Of a stretch of 8,442 nucleotides of DNA, positions 1 through 6,002 are shown in pieces. Under the pieces are notes generated by a model. The model was not told the DNA's origin. It did not search any database and saw nothing but the letters and a program-made list of their open reading frames with translations. Both the position numbers and the translations under genes were made by a program. This DNA is from Opitutaceae bacterium (lineage in GTDB: Bacteria; Verrucomicrobiota; Verrucomicrobiia; Opitutales; Opitutaceae): positions 1 through 8,442 of the forward strand of contig JANXSC010000652.1 in the NCBI GenBank assembly GCA_025352845.1. Reading direction: 5' to 3'. Positions within the stretch are counted from its first letter, which is position 1; each line of letters opens with the position of its first letter.

Positions 1-70
1 CGAGCTGCGCGAGCTTGTCGAGCCGGTTCAACTCGTGCATCGCTTGCGCGGAAAAAGTGACCTGATACAT
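1..70 (-). CDS. Partial RelE/ParE-family toxin-like protein (N-terminus only)
   Basis: Reading the minus strand from the ATG at 70-68 gives 23 open codons, starting MYQVTFSAQAMHELNRL, that run off the window edge. The pattern is a short beta strand (YQVTFS), then an amphipathic helix with a basic/leucine face (AMHELNRLDKLAQL). It matches the usual opening of RelE/ParE-fold toxins, which are ribosome-dependent mRNA interferases or gyrase poisons about 85-100 residues long. The catalytic part lies outside the window. No antitoxin reading frame precedes it; the next gene upstream is divergent. A partner, if any, must lie downstream of the toxin, or this is an orphan RelE-fold protein. The call rests on the N-terminal pattern alone. 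Confidence 0.45.
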   Translation of the reverse strand, partial: MYQVTFSAQAMHELNRLDKLAQL

Positions 71-159
71 GCGGCTAGTTCCGACGGCGGTCACAGCTCC
101 TGGCCCCGGCAGTCCAAGCCACCGGCATCCTGCCCCTCGAAATTACAAACATTCGCTCC

Positions 160-780
160 ATGAAAACCCCCGGTCTATCCCCGCGCGCTCTTGTCGCAAC
201 GCTATTTCTGATCGTGAGTCTGCATGTTTCCGGCGCGCAGGGCAACGCGCCACCTCCTGCCCCCGCGGAGGGGACTGAAGCCGGCGCGGGCTTGGAAGAG
301 GAACGCGCCAGCTTGGGCCGCGTCCTCCGCGCCGCCGTGGCTGCCGATCCCGTGCAACTCCGCCGCTTTGATCGCAATCAGGATGGCAAAATCGACGATG
401 CCGAGTGGGCCCAAGCGCGACCGGCCATCATGGGTGCATTGGCAGCACCCGTGGGCGTGCTGCACCCGACCAGCGCGGAGGAAAAGCGGCGGCTCGATAA
501 CATTGCCGCGGAAGTCGCGCGCCGGCGCGCTTTGCGCGAAGCGGCAAACTCAACCGGCACCACGCCACCGCTGAACGACGCCCAACGAGAAGTCGAAGCC
601 AAGATGCTCGTGAAAGATCTGCTTGAGATCGGCATGGCGCAGCGACGCGCTTTTGACGAAGCCGCGAAAAAACCTGGCGGTGCGTTGCCGCAAGCCGACA
701 TCGAAAAAAAGGCCTCGGCCGAACCCGCGGCGAAAAAGCAGGACACGTTTTTGTTTCGCTGCGTCCGCGCCGTGCGCTAG
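160..780 (+). CDS. Exported protein with a single EF-hand calcium-binding loop
   Basis: This 206-residue protein begins with a Sec-type signal peptide: basic N-terminus, hydrophobic core at about residues 9-24, and likely cleavage after SGA at residue 26. A Pro/Ala/Glu-rich linker follows. Residues 71-82 (DRNQDGKIDDAE) are a canonical EF-hand loop, with Asp71, Asn73, Asp75, Asp79 and Glu82 in the calcium-ligand positions and Gly76 and Ile78 in their usual places. The rest (about 105-195) is highly charged, Ala/Lys/Glu/Arg-rich and probably helical, with no recognised domain. Only one EF-hand is visible, whereas classical calcium sensors pair them; single bacterial EF-hands of this type are common in exported proteins of planctomycetes and verrucomicrobia. 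The threonine ammonia-lyase starts 9 bases downstream, so the two may be co-transcribed, with no evident functional link. The start is the only ATG giving a signal peptide. Function is unknown beyond probable periplasmic Ca2+ binding. Confidence 0.72.
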   Translation: MKTPGLSPRALVATLFLIVSLHVSGAQGNAPPPAPAEGTEAGAGLEEERASLGRVLRAAVAADPVQLRRFDRNQDGKIDDAEWAQARPAIMGALAAPVGVLHPTSAEEKRRLDNIAAEVARRRALREAANSTGTTPPLNDAQREVEAKMLVKDLLEIGMAQRRAFDEAAKKPGGALPQADIEKKASAEPAAKKQDTFLFRCVRAVR

Positions 781-789
781 GCCGGGGTC

Positions 790-2001
790 ATGCCCGTTAC
801 CCTGTCCGATATCCGCGCCGCCGCGCGCCGCATCGCGGGCGGCATCTACGAGTCGCCGTGTCCCGACTCGATTCCGCTCAGCGAAATCACCGGCTGCCGC
901 ATCGTCTGCAAACTCGACAACCTCCAGCGCACCGGCTCGTTCAAGGAGCGCGGCGCGCGGAATGCGTTGTTGAAACTTCCCGCCCCGCAGAAAAAAAGCG
1001 GCGTCATCGCCGCCAGCGCCGGCAACCACGCGCTCGGCCTTGCCTACCACGGCCAGCTCCTCGGCATCCCCGTCACCGTCGTGATGCCCGACTACGCGCC
1101 GCTGATCAAGATCACCACCTGCCGCAAACTCGGCGCGCGTGTGATCGTGCGCGGGGCCGATTTCACCGCCGCCCGTGCCGAGGCCGATGCGCTCGTCGCC
1201 CGCGAGCACCTCACCTACATCCACGGCTTCGATGCCCCCGACATCATCGCCGGCCAGGGCACCGTTGCGCTCGAAATTCTAGAACAAGTTCCCGACCTCG
1301 ACGCCATTCTCTGCCCGATCGGTGGCGGCGGACTCATCGCCGGCGTCTCTGTCGCAGTGAAGGCGCTGCGCCCGAAAATCAAGGTCATCGGCGTCGAGAG
1401 CACGCACACGGGAAACTTCGCCGCCGCGCTCCGCGCCGGGAAGCCCGTCACCGTCAAACGCCGCGCCACGCTCGCCGACGGCCTCGCGCCGCTCACGGTG
1501 GGGCCGACCTCCTTCGCCCTCGCGCGCGACCGCGTCGATCAAGTCGTAAGCGTGGGCGAGGAATGGATCGCGCTCTCGATCCTGCGCCTGCTCGAACTGG
1601 AAAAAACCGTCGTCGAGGGCTCCGCCGCCGTCCCGCTCGCCGCGCTCATGGCCGGAAAACTCCCCGCGCTCCGCGGCCAGCGCGTCGCCCTCATCCTCAG
1701 CGGCGGCAACATCGATCCCTCCGTGCTCAGCCGCGTCATCCAGAAAGGCCTCGTGCACGACGGCCGCCTCACCCGCTTCACCGCGCTGGTCACGGATCGC
1801 CCCGGCGGCCTCGCCGCACTCACGCGCGCGATTGCCGATTGCGGCGCGAGCATCCAAGACATCGTGCACGAGCGGACGTTCAGCGGCACGGATGTCTTCG
1901 CCGTCAACGCCGTCTGCACCGTGGAAACCCGCGACCACGCCCACGTCGCCGCGCTGCACCGCGCGCTGAAGAAACGTGGCTTCCCGCTGCGCGTGGAGTG
2001 A
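790..2001 (+). CDS. ilvA: Threonine ammonia-lyase (threonine/serine dehydratase) with C-terminal ACT domain
   Basis: This is a cytoplasmic fold-type II PLP enzyme converting L-threonine to 2-oxobutanoate and ammonia, the entry to isoleucine synthesis or a catabolic step; many members also deaminate serine. The 403-residue protein shows all landmarks: the Schiff-base lysine Lys52 in SFKERGA, the SAGNH substrate loop at 76-80, the glycine-rich phosphate cup GGGGL at 178-182, and SGGN at 304-307, whose serine contacts the pyridine nitrogen. Residues about 328-403 form one ACT domain (FTALVTDRPGGLAALTRAI), the usual site of allosteric amino-acid binding. Length fits the intermediate class of about 400 residues with one ACT unit, longer than TdcB-type (about 330) and shorter than classical IlvA with two regulatory repeats (about 500). 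Biosynthetic and catabolic roles cannot be separated from sequence, so the symbol is the conventional one. The start at 790 is preceded only by a weak GGGG stretch. Confidence 0.93.
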   Translation: MPVTLSDIRAAARRIAGGIYESPCPDSIPLSEITGCRIVCKLDNLQRTGSFKERGARNALLKLPAPQKKSGVIAASAGNHALGLAYHGQLLGIPVTVVMPDYAPLIKITTCRKLGARVIVRGADFTAARAEADALVAREHLTYIHGFDAPDIIAGQGTVALEILEQVPDLDAILCPIGGGGLIAGVSVAVKALRPKIKVIGVESTHTGNFAAALRAGKPVTVKRRATLADGLAPLTVGPTSFALARDRVDQVVSVGEEWIALSILRLLELEKTVVEGSAAVPLAALMAGKLPALRGQRVALILSGGNIDPSVLSRVIQKGLVHDGRLTRFTALVTDRPGGLAALTRAIADCGASIQDIVHERTFSGTDVFAVNAVCTVETRDHAHVAALHRALKKRGFPLRVE

Positions 2002-2052
2002 ATGAGTAAATCTCTTTGCCGCTGAGTCGCGAGCTCGCGCATGCTTTTCCTC

Positions 2053-3252
2053 ATGTTAGACCCAACCGTCACTCGCCGCAGATTTTTTTACGCGCACCTG
2101 TGCTTCTTCGCCGCGATCACGGTTCGCCTTCACGCCGCCGACTATTTTCCGCCGCGCGGCGAGTGGGCGAAAAAAACTCCCGGTGAACTCGGTTTTGATG
2201 CCGCGAAGCTTTCGCAGGCCATCGTGTTTGCGCAGGCGAACGAGAATCCGGGCGCCAAGGATCTCGCGGAGGAATTGAAAAACACCTTCGGCAAGCGCGA
2301 GCCGCTCTTCAAGATTCTCGGTCCCACGCAGCCGCGCGCGGCGCTCAACGGCATTGTGATTCACCGTGGCCACGTCGCGGCCGAGTGGGGCGACACGGCG
2401 CGCACCGACATGACATTCAGCGTCGCGAAAACTTTTCTCACCACCGTCACCGGCCTGGCGTGGTCGCGCGGGCTCATCCCAAATCTCGACGCGCGTGTGG
2501 GCGAAGCGCTGCCGACCGCGGAGCGCGAGCAACTCTTCGGTTCCGCGCACAACGCGCCGATCACCTGGGATCACTTGCTGCGCCAGACGAGCGATTGGTC
2601 GGGCACGCTGTGGGACATGCCCGATTGGGCGGACCGCCCCGTGGGCGCGACATCCGCCGATCATCCGAACCGGCCGAGGCACGCGCCGGGCACGTTTTTC
2701 AAATACAACGACGTCCGCGTAAACCTGCTCGCGCTCTGCACGCTGCACGTGTGGCGCCGGCCGCTGCCCGACGTGCTGCGCGAGGAAGTGATGGACCCGA
2801 TCGGCGCGTCGGGCGCGTGGCGCTGGACCGGCTACGACAATTCCTGGATCGAGCTCGATGGCCGGCGCGTGCAGTCGGTGAGCGGCGGCGGCCACTTTGG
2901 CGGCGGGATGTTTATCAACGCGTGGGACCTCGCGCGCTTCGGCTATTTGTTTCTGCGCGGCGGCCAGTGGGCGGGCCGCGAAATCGTTTCCGAAAAATGG
3001 ATCGCGCTCGCGCGCACGCCGGGCCCGGCAAATCCCGCCTACGGTTTCGCGAACTGGTATCTCAACCCCGACCGCAAATCGTTGCCCGCCGCGCCGGCGT
3101 CGAGCGTGCGCTTCGTGGGCAACGGCCAGAATATCGTTTATCTCGACTGGGAGCACGACCTCGTCGTGGTCGTCCGCTGGATCAAAAACGACGAGGCGCT
3201 CAACGCCTTCCTCGGCCAGATCATCGGCGCGATGGTGGAGTCACCGCAGTGA
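2053..3252 (+). CDS. Exported serine hydrolase of the beta-lactamase/CubicO (class C-like) family
   Basis: A serine hydrolase of the beta-lactamase/DD-peptidase fold, probably periplasmic. From Met2053 the protein has 399 residues and opens with MLDPTVTRRRFFYAHLCFFAA, a twin-arginine-like motif (TRRRFF) before a hydrophobic stretch, with cleavage likely near RLHAA. Numbering from an alternative in-frame ATG at 2041 (403 residues), the SxxK motif is Ser127-Val-Ala-Lys130, the Y-x-N-like element is Tyr222-Asn-Asp224, and the C-terminal strand carries GNGQN (360-364) where beta-lactamases have KTG or HxG. The segment SGGGHFGGGMFINAWDLARFGYLFLRGG is the typical CubicO glycine-rich region. The substrate is unknown: esterase, amidase or peptidase are all possible, and beta-lactam resistance should not be assumed. 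Neither candidate start has a Shine-Dalgarno; 2053 is preferred because it puts the twin-arginine motif close to the N-terminus. Its 3' end faces a convergent small gene 21 bases away. Confidence 0.88.
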   Translation: MLDPTVTRRRFFYAHLCFFAAITVRLHAADYFPPRGEWAKKTPGELGFDAAKLSQAIVFAQANENPGAKDLAEELKNTFGKREPLFKILGPTQPRAALNGIVIHRGHVAAEWGDTARTDMTFSVAKTFLTTVTGLAWSRGLIPNLDARVGEALPTAEREQLFGSAHNAPITWDHLLRQTSDWSGTLWDMPDWADRPVGATSADHPNRPRHAPGTFFKYNDVRVNLLALCTLHVWRRPLPDVLREEVMDPIGASGAWRWTGYDNSWIELDGRRVQSVSGGGHFGGGMFINAWDLARFGYLFLRGGQWAGREIVSEKWIALARTPGPANPAYGFANWYLNPDRKSLPAAPASSVRFVGNGQNIVYLDWEHDLVVVVRWIKNDEALNAFLGQIIGAMVESPQ

Positions 3253-3267
3253 CTCCGGCCGACGCCC

Positions 3268-3282
3268 GCGCAATTATTGCGC
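3268..3282. repeat. Short perfect inverted repeat at a convergent gene junction
   Basis: The 15-base sequence GCGCAAT-T-ATTGCGC has two perfect 7-base arms around one central base. It starts 16 bases after the serine hydrolase stop and contains the TAA of the convergent small peptide gene. The one-base centre means a hairpin would really be a short GC stem with an AT loop, so terminator function is weak, although the position between converging genes would suit one. A dyad binding site is equally possible. Confidence 0.3.
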
Positions 3283-3405
3283 AGCGCTGGAGGCCGGGGC
3301 GACGTCGGTTGCCGCATCCGTCTTGGGTGTGGGGCTGGCGAGCGCGACGAGCACACCGGCAACGATAATGGCGACGACGAGTTTGAAGGAGAAATCGGTT
3401 TTCAT
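3274..3405 (-). CDS. Probable 43-residue secreted or membrane-anchored peptide
   Basis: The minus strand from ATG at 3405-3403 to TAA at 3276-3274 encodes 43 residues: a charged start MKTDFSFK, then an uninterrupted hydrophobic segment (about 9-23, LVVAIIVAGVLVALA), then a Pro/Ala/Thr/Ser/Asp-rich tail ending SSAAQ. This is the layout of a one-pass membrane peptide or a signal-peptide-like micropeptide with a short exposed tail. Two things support it as a gene: clean convergence with the serine hydrolase, with 21 bases between stops, and a complete basic-hydrophobic-polar order that is unusual for a random frame. No Shine-Dalgarno is present, but other genes here lack one too. I do not recognise a family. 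It could instead be noise, since hydrophobic stretches arise easily in GC-rich antisense frames. Confidence 0.5.
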   Translation of the reverse strand: MKTDFSFKLVVAIIVAGVLVALASPTPKTDAATDVAPASSAAQ

Positions 3406-3584
3406 GAATGGTGATGGATTGCGAAGAGGCAGACGCACCGCTCCGTCGGGAGATGGCGAGGGGACGGGAATAAACCCGGGAATATTTTCGCCGGCGCTGT
3501 AACCGCCCCGAATCCCCTCCGTCGCGCGCGACTGATTTCGGCGGTGGCAAAGCCAGCGGCGGCTTCGAAAGCCAAATTGGATTT
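3406..3584. other. Intergenic stretch with a tandem 8-base repeat upstream of the small peptide gene
   Basis: I find no convincing gene in these 179 bases. The main structure is a direct repeat CGGGAATA at 3465-3472 and 3477-3484, a 12-base period, about one helical turn, placed 60-80 bases upstream of the minus-strand start at 3405. This is where a regulator or alternative sigma factor might bind, but I cannot assign one. No sigma-70 promoter can be called confidently. Confidence 0.3.
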
Positions 3585-3642
3585 TGTAGGTCAGCCCGCT
3601 TGCGGGCGCTTCACGGAGCGCGCGCTGGCGCGCTGGCCTACA
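3585..3642. repeat. REPIN-like element: two inverted REP units with GTAG ends
   Basis: This 58-base element is almost perfectly symmetric. The left half has GTAG at 3586-3589, a 4-base gap, then a perfect 14-base hairpin (GCCCGC-TT-GCGGGC, 3594-3607). The right half, read on the minus strand, has GTAG (3641-3638), a 4-base gap, then a perfect 14-base hairpin (GCGCGC/GCGCGC with a 2-base loop, 3633-3620). Twelve bases (3608-3619) separate the hairpins. The outer arms TGTAGGTCAGC and TGTAGGCCAGC differ at one position. GTAG followed by a palindrome is the known signature of REP sequences mobilised by RAYT (TnpA-REP) transposases, and two REPs in opposite orientation form a BIME/REPIN. No RAYT gene is in the window, so the element would move in trans if still active. 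Repetition elsewhere in the genome cannot be seen from here. Confidence 0.72.
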
Positions 3643-4493
3643 CGAGATCCAGCACGCTGATCTCGGGCCGGCAGTTGATGCGGATGCCGTGCAGATTGCC
3701 GACGCCGCGGGTGATGTGCAGCCAGCGGTTTTCTTAGCGGTGAAGGCCGTCGATATAGCGCTTGTCCGTCACCGGCGCGAGGGGCACGCCCAGAAATGGC
3801 AGGCGCACCTGTCCGCCGTGGGTGTGGCCGCAGAGCATGAGATCCCAGTCGTGTTCACGGAGCAGTTCCTTCGCGTCCGGGTTGTGATTGAGCACGATTC
3901 GCGTCGCGTCGGCGCGCGTCGGCGTCTGCGCAAACGCGATCTGGGGCGCACACATCGCCGACCAGAGATCGCCGAGGCCGATGAGCTGGAGTTTGCGGCC
4001 GCGCATCGTAAGCGAGCGGCATTGGTTGATGAGGCACGGGATGCCGGCGCGCGTGAGGATGTCGACGACCGGCTCGATTGTGGGATTCGTGGGTGCCTGC
4101 GGGCGCGCCACACCGCCGTCGTGATTAGCCGAGGCAGGCGAAAGTCGGCGCGGCCACGGCGAGGCGCGCGAGAATCTCCGCGTAGCCTTCCGGCCCGGCT
4201 TGGCTGTCCGTGACGAAGTCCCCCGTGAGCGCGATCAGATCGGGTTTTTGCGCGAGCGCGAGCGTCACGGCCTCGGCGATGAACTCGAGCGGCACCACGC
4301 TCGACGCGTGCAAATCCGAGAGCTGCACGATGCGCAGCGGCGCTCCCGCCGGCGGAATTGCGGTCAGGCGCACCTCGTGCCGCGAGACGCGCAACCACTG
4401 CTACTCGGCGAACCGCGCGTGGAGGACGCCCGCCGTGATCGCCCCGGCGGCACCGAGGAGAAATTTCCGCCGCGAAAAAATCCGGTTCGCCAC
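3638..4493 (-). pseudogene. Broken Tat-exported calcineurin-like metallophosphoesterase (YkuE/YaeI type)
   Basis: Read from GTG at 4493 (or GTG at 4502, overlapping the previous stop as GTGA), this sequence encodes about 285 codons of a metallophosphoesterase if three defects are repaired. It opens with a textbook Tat signal (IFSRRKFLLGAAGAITAGVL) followed by the metal-binding blocks in order: SDLH (near 4320), GDF (near 4220), GNHD (near 4125), NHNPD (near 3890) and CGHTHGGQ (near 3825). The defects are: an in-frame TAG at 4403-4401 just after the signal peptide; one extra base at 4127 that splits GNHD between frames and creates TAA; and an in-frame TAA at 3736-3734, after which the frame continues with ENRWLHITRGVGNLHGIRIN to its natural TAG at 3640-3638. 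Family relatives such as Bacillus YkuE are Tat-exported phosphoesterases. The intact motifs imply recent loss. Assembly error could explain one lesion, less plausibly three. Confidence 0.85.
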
Positions 4494-4498
4494 CGGGC

Positions 4499-4759
4499 TC
4501 ACCGCGCGCGATCGGCTGCGGTGTCCGGCTTGGCGTCGTCCTCGGTCTTTTCCTCGTCCGCGTCGTCCTCGACGGCCAGCGCGCGCTGCGCCTCCGCGAG
4601 GATCACACCCGCGGCCTCGGCGTGCTCGTCGTCCACCTGCACGCGGATCGCGCCGCCAAACGCATCGTCGAGCACGAAGGCGGGGATGCCGTTTTCGACG
4701 AGTAGCGAGTGGAGCAGCTCCGCCTCGGCGAGATTCGAGCAGGTGGTCACGGTGATCAT
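4499..4759 (-). CDS. DUF2007-family putative signal-transducing protein
   Basis: This 86-residue cytoplasmic protein starts MITVTTCSNLAEAELLHSLL and continues VENGIPAFVLDD and GGAIRVQVDDEHAEAAGVIL. That order (strand, AEA-LL helix, NGIPAFV strand, IRV strand, helix) is the DUF2007 fold, a small ferredoxin-like domain named putative signal-transducing protein, with no established biochemical role. Residues 64-86 are a charged, probably disordered tail of Asp/Glu/Lys/Arg. The start at 4759 fits the usual first strand; the frame stays open upstream, including an ATG at 4777, but this only adds residues outside the domain. The stop TGA (4501-4499) sits just upstream of, or overlaps, the GTG starts of the metallophosphoesterase pseudogene, so the two were probably one operon. 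It is transcribed away from the phosphodiesterase starting at 4878, with 118 bases between them. Confidence 0.78.
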   Translation of the reverse strand: MITVTTCSNLAEAELLHSLLVENGIPAFVLDDAFGGAIRVQVDDEHAEAAGVILAEAQRALAVEDDADEEKTEDDAKPDTAADRAR

Positions 4760-4877
4760 GGCGGAAAGGTGAACCATCCGATCGCGCTTGGCGAGGCCTG
4801 CGACGCGATTTGCGCCGGAGCGCCCTACCGCCGCAGGCTTGGCTCGGGCGCGGAATTTCTTTCCACTGCCGCACCCC

Positions 4878-5984
4878 ATGAAACGAAAACTCTGCGCGGC
4901 GTTTTGGTCGCTGCTCACCGCTTCGCTCGCGCTGGCCCAGCCGGCGACGAAAAACGTCCTCCTTGTCACGATCGACGGTCTGCGCTGGCAGGAAGTGTTC
5001 GGCGGGGCCGAGGACGCGTTGATCAGCAAGGACCACGGCGGAGTCGGCGAGAGTGCGATCGCGGGATTGCGGGCGGAGTTCGGCGGGGCGACGGCGGACG
5101 AGCGCCGCCGCAAACTCATGCCGTTTTTTTGGACGACGATCGCGCCGCAGGGCCAGGTCTTCGGCAATCGCGTGCTCAACAGCCCCGCGAACGTGCTCAA
5201 CGCCGAGCGTGTCTCCTATCCCGGCTACAACGAGATCCTCACCGGCGCACCCGACCCGCTCATCACCGGCAACACCCCGCTGCCCAATCGCAACGTGACG
5301 GTGCTCGAGTGGCTCCACGCGCGACCGGGCTTCGCGGGCCGCGTCGCCGCCGCTGCCGCGTGGAATGTCTTCGTGCCGATCCTCAATGTCGGCCGCAGCC
5401 GTTTCCCTGTCTTCGTCACCCAGCAGCAATCGGCCCCCGGCGCCGTCTCGCCGCGCCTTGCCGAGATCGAGCGGTGGATGGCCGACATCCCGCCGATCTC
5501 GAGCACGGAGAATTTCGACGCCTTCGTCTATCATGCGGCGGTGGATCTCTTCGACACGCACCGGCCGCGCGTCTTCCTCCTCGCGCTCGGCGAGCCCGAC
5601 GAGTGGGCGCACGCGCGCCGCTACGATCGCTACCTCGACTCGATCCGGCGCTGCGATCGCTTTGTCCGCCAGCTCTGGGAAAAACTGCAGGCGCTTCCGC
5701 AGTATCGCGGCACGACATCCATCGTGCTCTCGCCCGATCACGGCCGCGGCGTGCTCGGTGCCGACTGGACGGGCCACGGGAAAAAAATCCCGCGCTCCGA
5801 GGAGACGTGGCTCGCCGCGATGGGGCCCGATACCCGCGCACTCGGCGAGCGCCGCGCCACCGTGCCCGTGCATCAGGCGCAGGTGGCCGCGACTGTGGCG
5901 GCGCTGCTCGGCGAAGATTTTCGCGCGGCGTTTCCGGAAGCCGCCGCACCCGTGGCGGATCTCCTCGGCGGTGCCAAACGATAA
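4878..5984 (+). CDS. Exported alkaline-phosphatase-superfamily hydrolase
   Basis: A 368-residue protein with a Sec signal peptide (MKRKLCAAFWSLLTASLALA, cleavage near residue 20), so probably periplasmic. The mature part carries the two-metal set of the alkaline phosphatase superfamily: Asp33 in TIDGLRWQEVFGG; Ser113 in SYPGYNEILTGA at the nucleophile position; Asp241 and His245 in ALGEPDEWAHARRYD; Asp287-His288 in SPDHGRG; and His300 in WTGHGK. These would bind two divalent metals, usually zinc, and attack a phosphate mono- or diester. The nearest textbook relatives are nucleotide pyrophosphatase/phosphodiesterases and phosphomutases, but the substrate cannot be read from sequence; database labels such as phosphoglyceromutase would be misleading for an exported protein. 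The next gene, of the same superfamily, starts 18 bases downstream, which suggests co-transcription. The ATG at 4878 is chosen because it begins the signal peptide; the frame runs upstream to 4788 without adding a sensible domain. Confidence 0.87.
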   Translation: MKRKLCAAFWSLLTASLALAQPATKNVLLVTIDGLRWQEVFGGAEDALISKDHGGVGESAIAGLRAEFGGATADERRRKLMPFFWTTIAPQGQVFGNRVLNSPANVLNAERVSYPGYNEILTGAPDPLITGNTPLPNRNVTVLEWLHARPGFAGRVAAAAAWNVFVPILNVGRSRFPVFVTQQQSAPGAVSPRLAEIERWMADIPPISSTENFDAFVYHAAVDLFDTHRPRVFLLALGEPDEWAHARRYDRYLDSIRRCDRFVRQLWEKLQALPQYRGTTSIVLSPDHGRGVLGADWTGHGKKIPRSEETWLAAMGPDTRALGERRATVPVHQAQVAATVAALLGEDFRAAFPEAAAPVADLLGGAKR

Positions 5985-6002
5985 CCCTCTTCCCTCCCGC
6001 TC

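Noticed and set aside
705..711. An in-frame A-AAA-AAG slippery heptamer in the EF-hand gene, suggesting programmed -1 frameshifting.
   Set aside because: There is no evident downstream stimulatory structure, and the shifted frame gives Arg/Pro-rich shadow protein. Lysine-rich genes produce this heptamer by chance.
550..1224. A minus-strand open frame across the EF-hand and ammonia-lyase genes.
   Set aside because: It has no domain or conserved pattern and is antisense to two supported genes.
858..2009. A 383-codon plus-strand frame inside the threonine ammonia-lyase gene.
   Set aside because: It is almost wholly Arg/Pro/His repeats in an alternate frame of a clearly coding gene.
2028..2039. 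A 12-base perfect palindrome CGCGAGCTCGCG between the ammonia-lyase and serine hydrolase genes.
   Set aside because: It has no loop and no T-run, and is short in GC-rich DNA, so neither terminator nor operator can be supported.
2053..3252. Reading the serine hydrolase as a beta-lactamase resistance gene.
   Set aside because: The SxxK motif is shared by esterases, DD-peptidases and amidases, and the KTG motif is replaced by GNGQN, so antibiotic resistance is not supported.
3689..4213. A plus-strand open frame across the metallophosphoesterase pseudogene.
   Set aside because: The opposite strand carries all conserved metallophosphoesterase motifs in order; this frame has none.
4796..4838. A 7-base inverted repeat (GCCTGCG/CGCAGGC) in the divergent region before the phospho-hydrolase cluster.
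   Set aside because: The arms are short with a 29-base spacer in GC-rich sequence, and nothing links it to a promoter.
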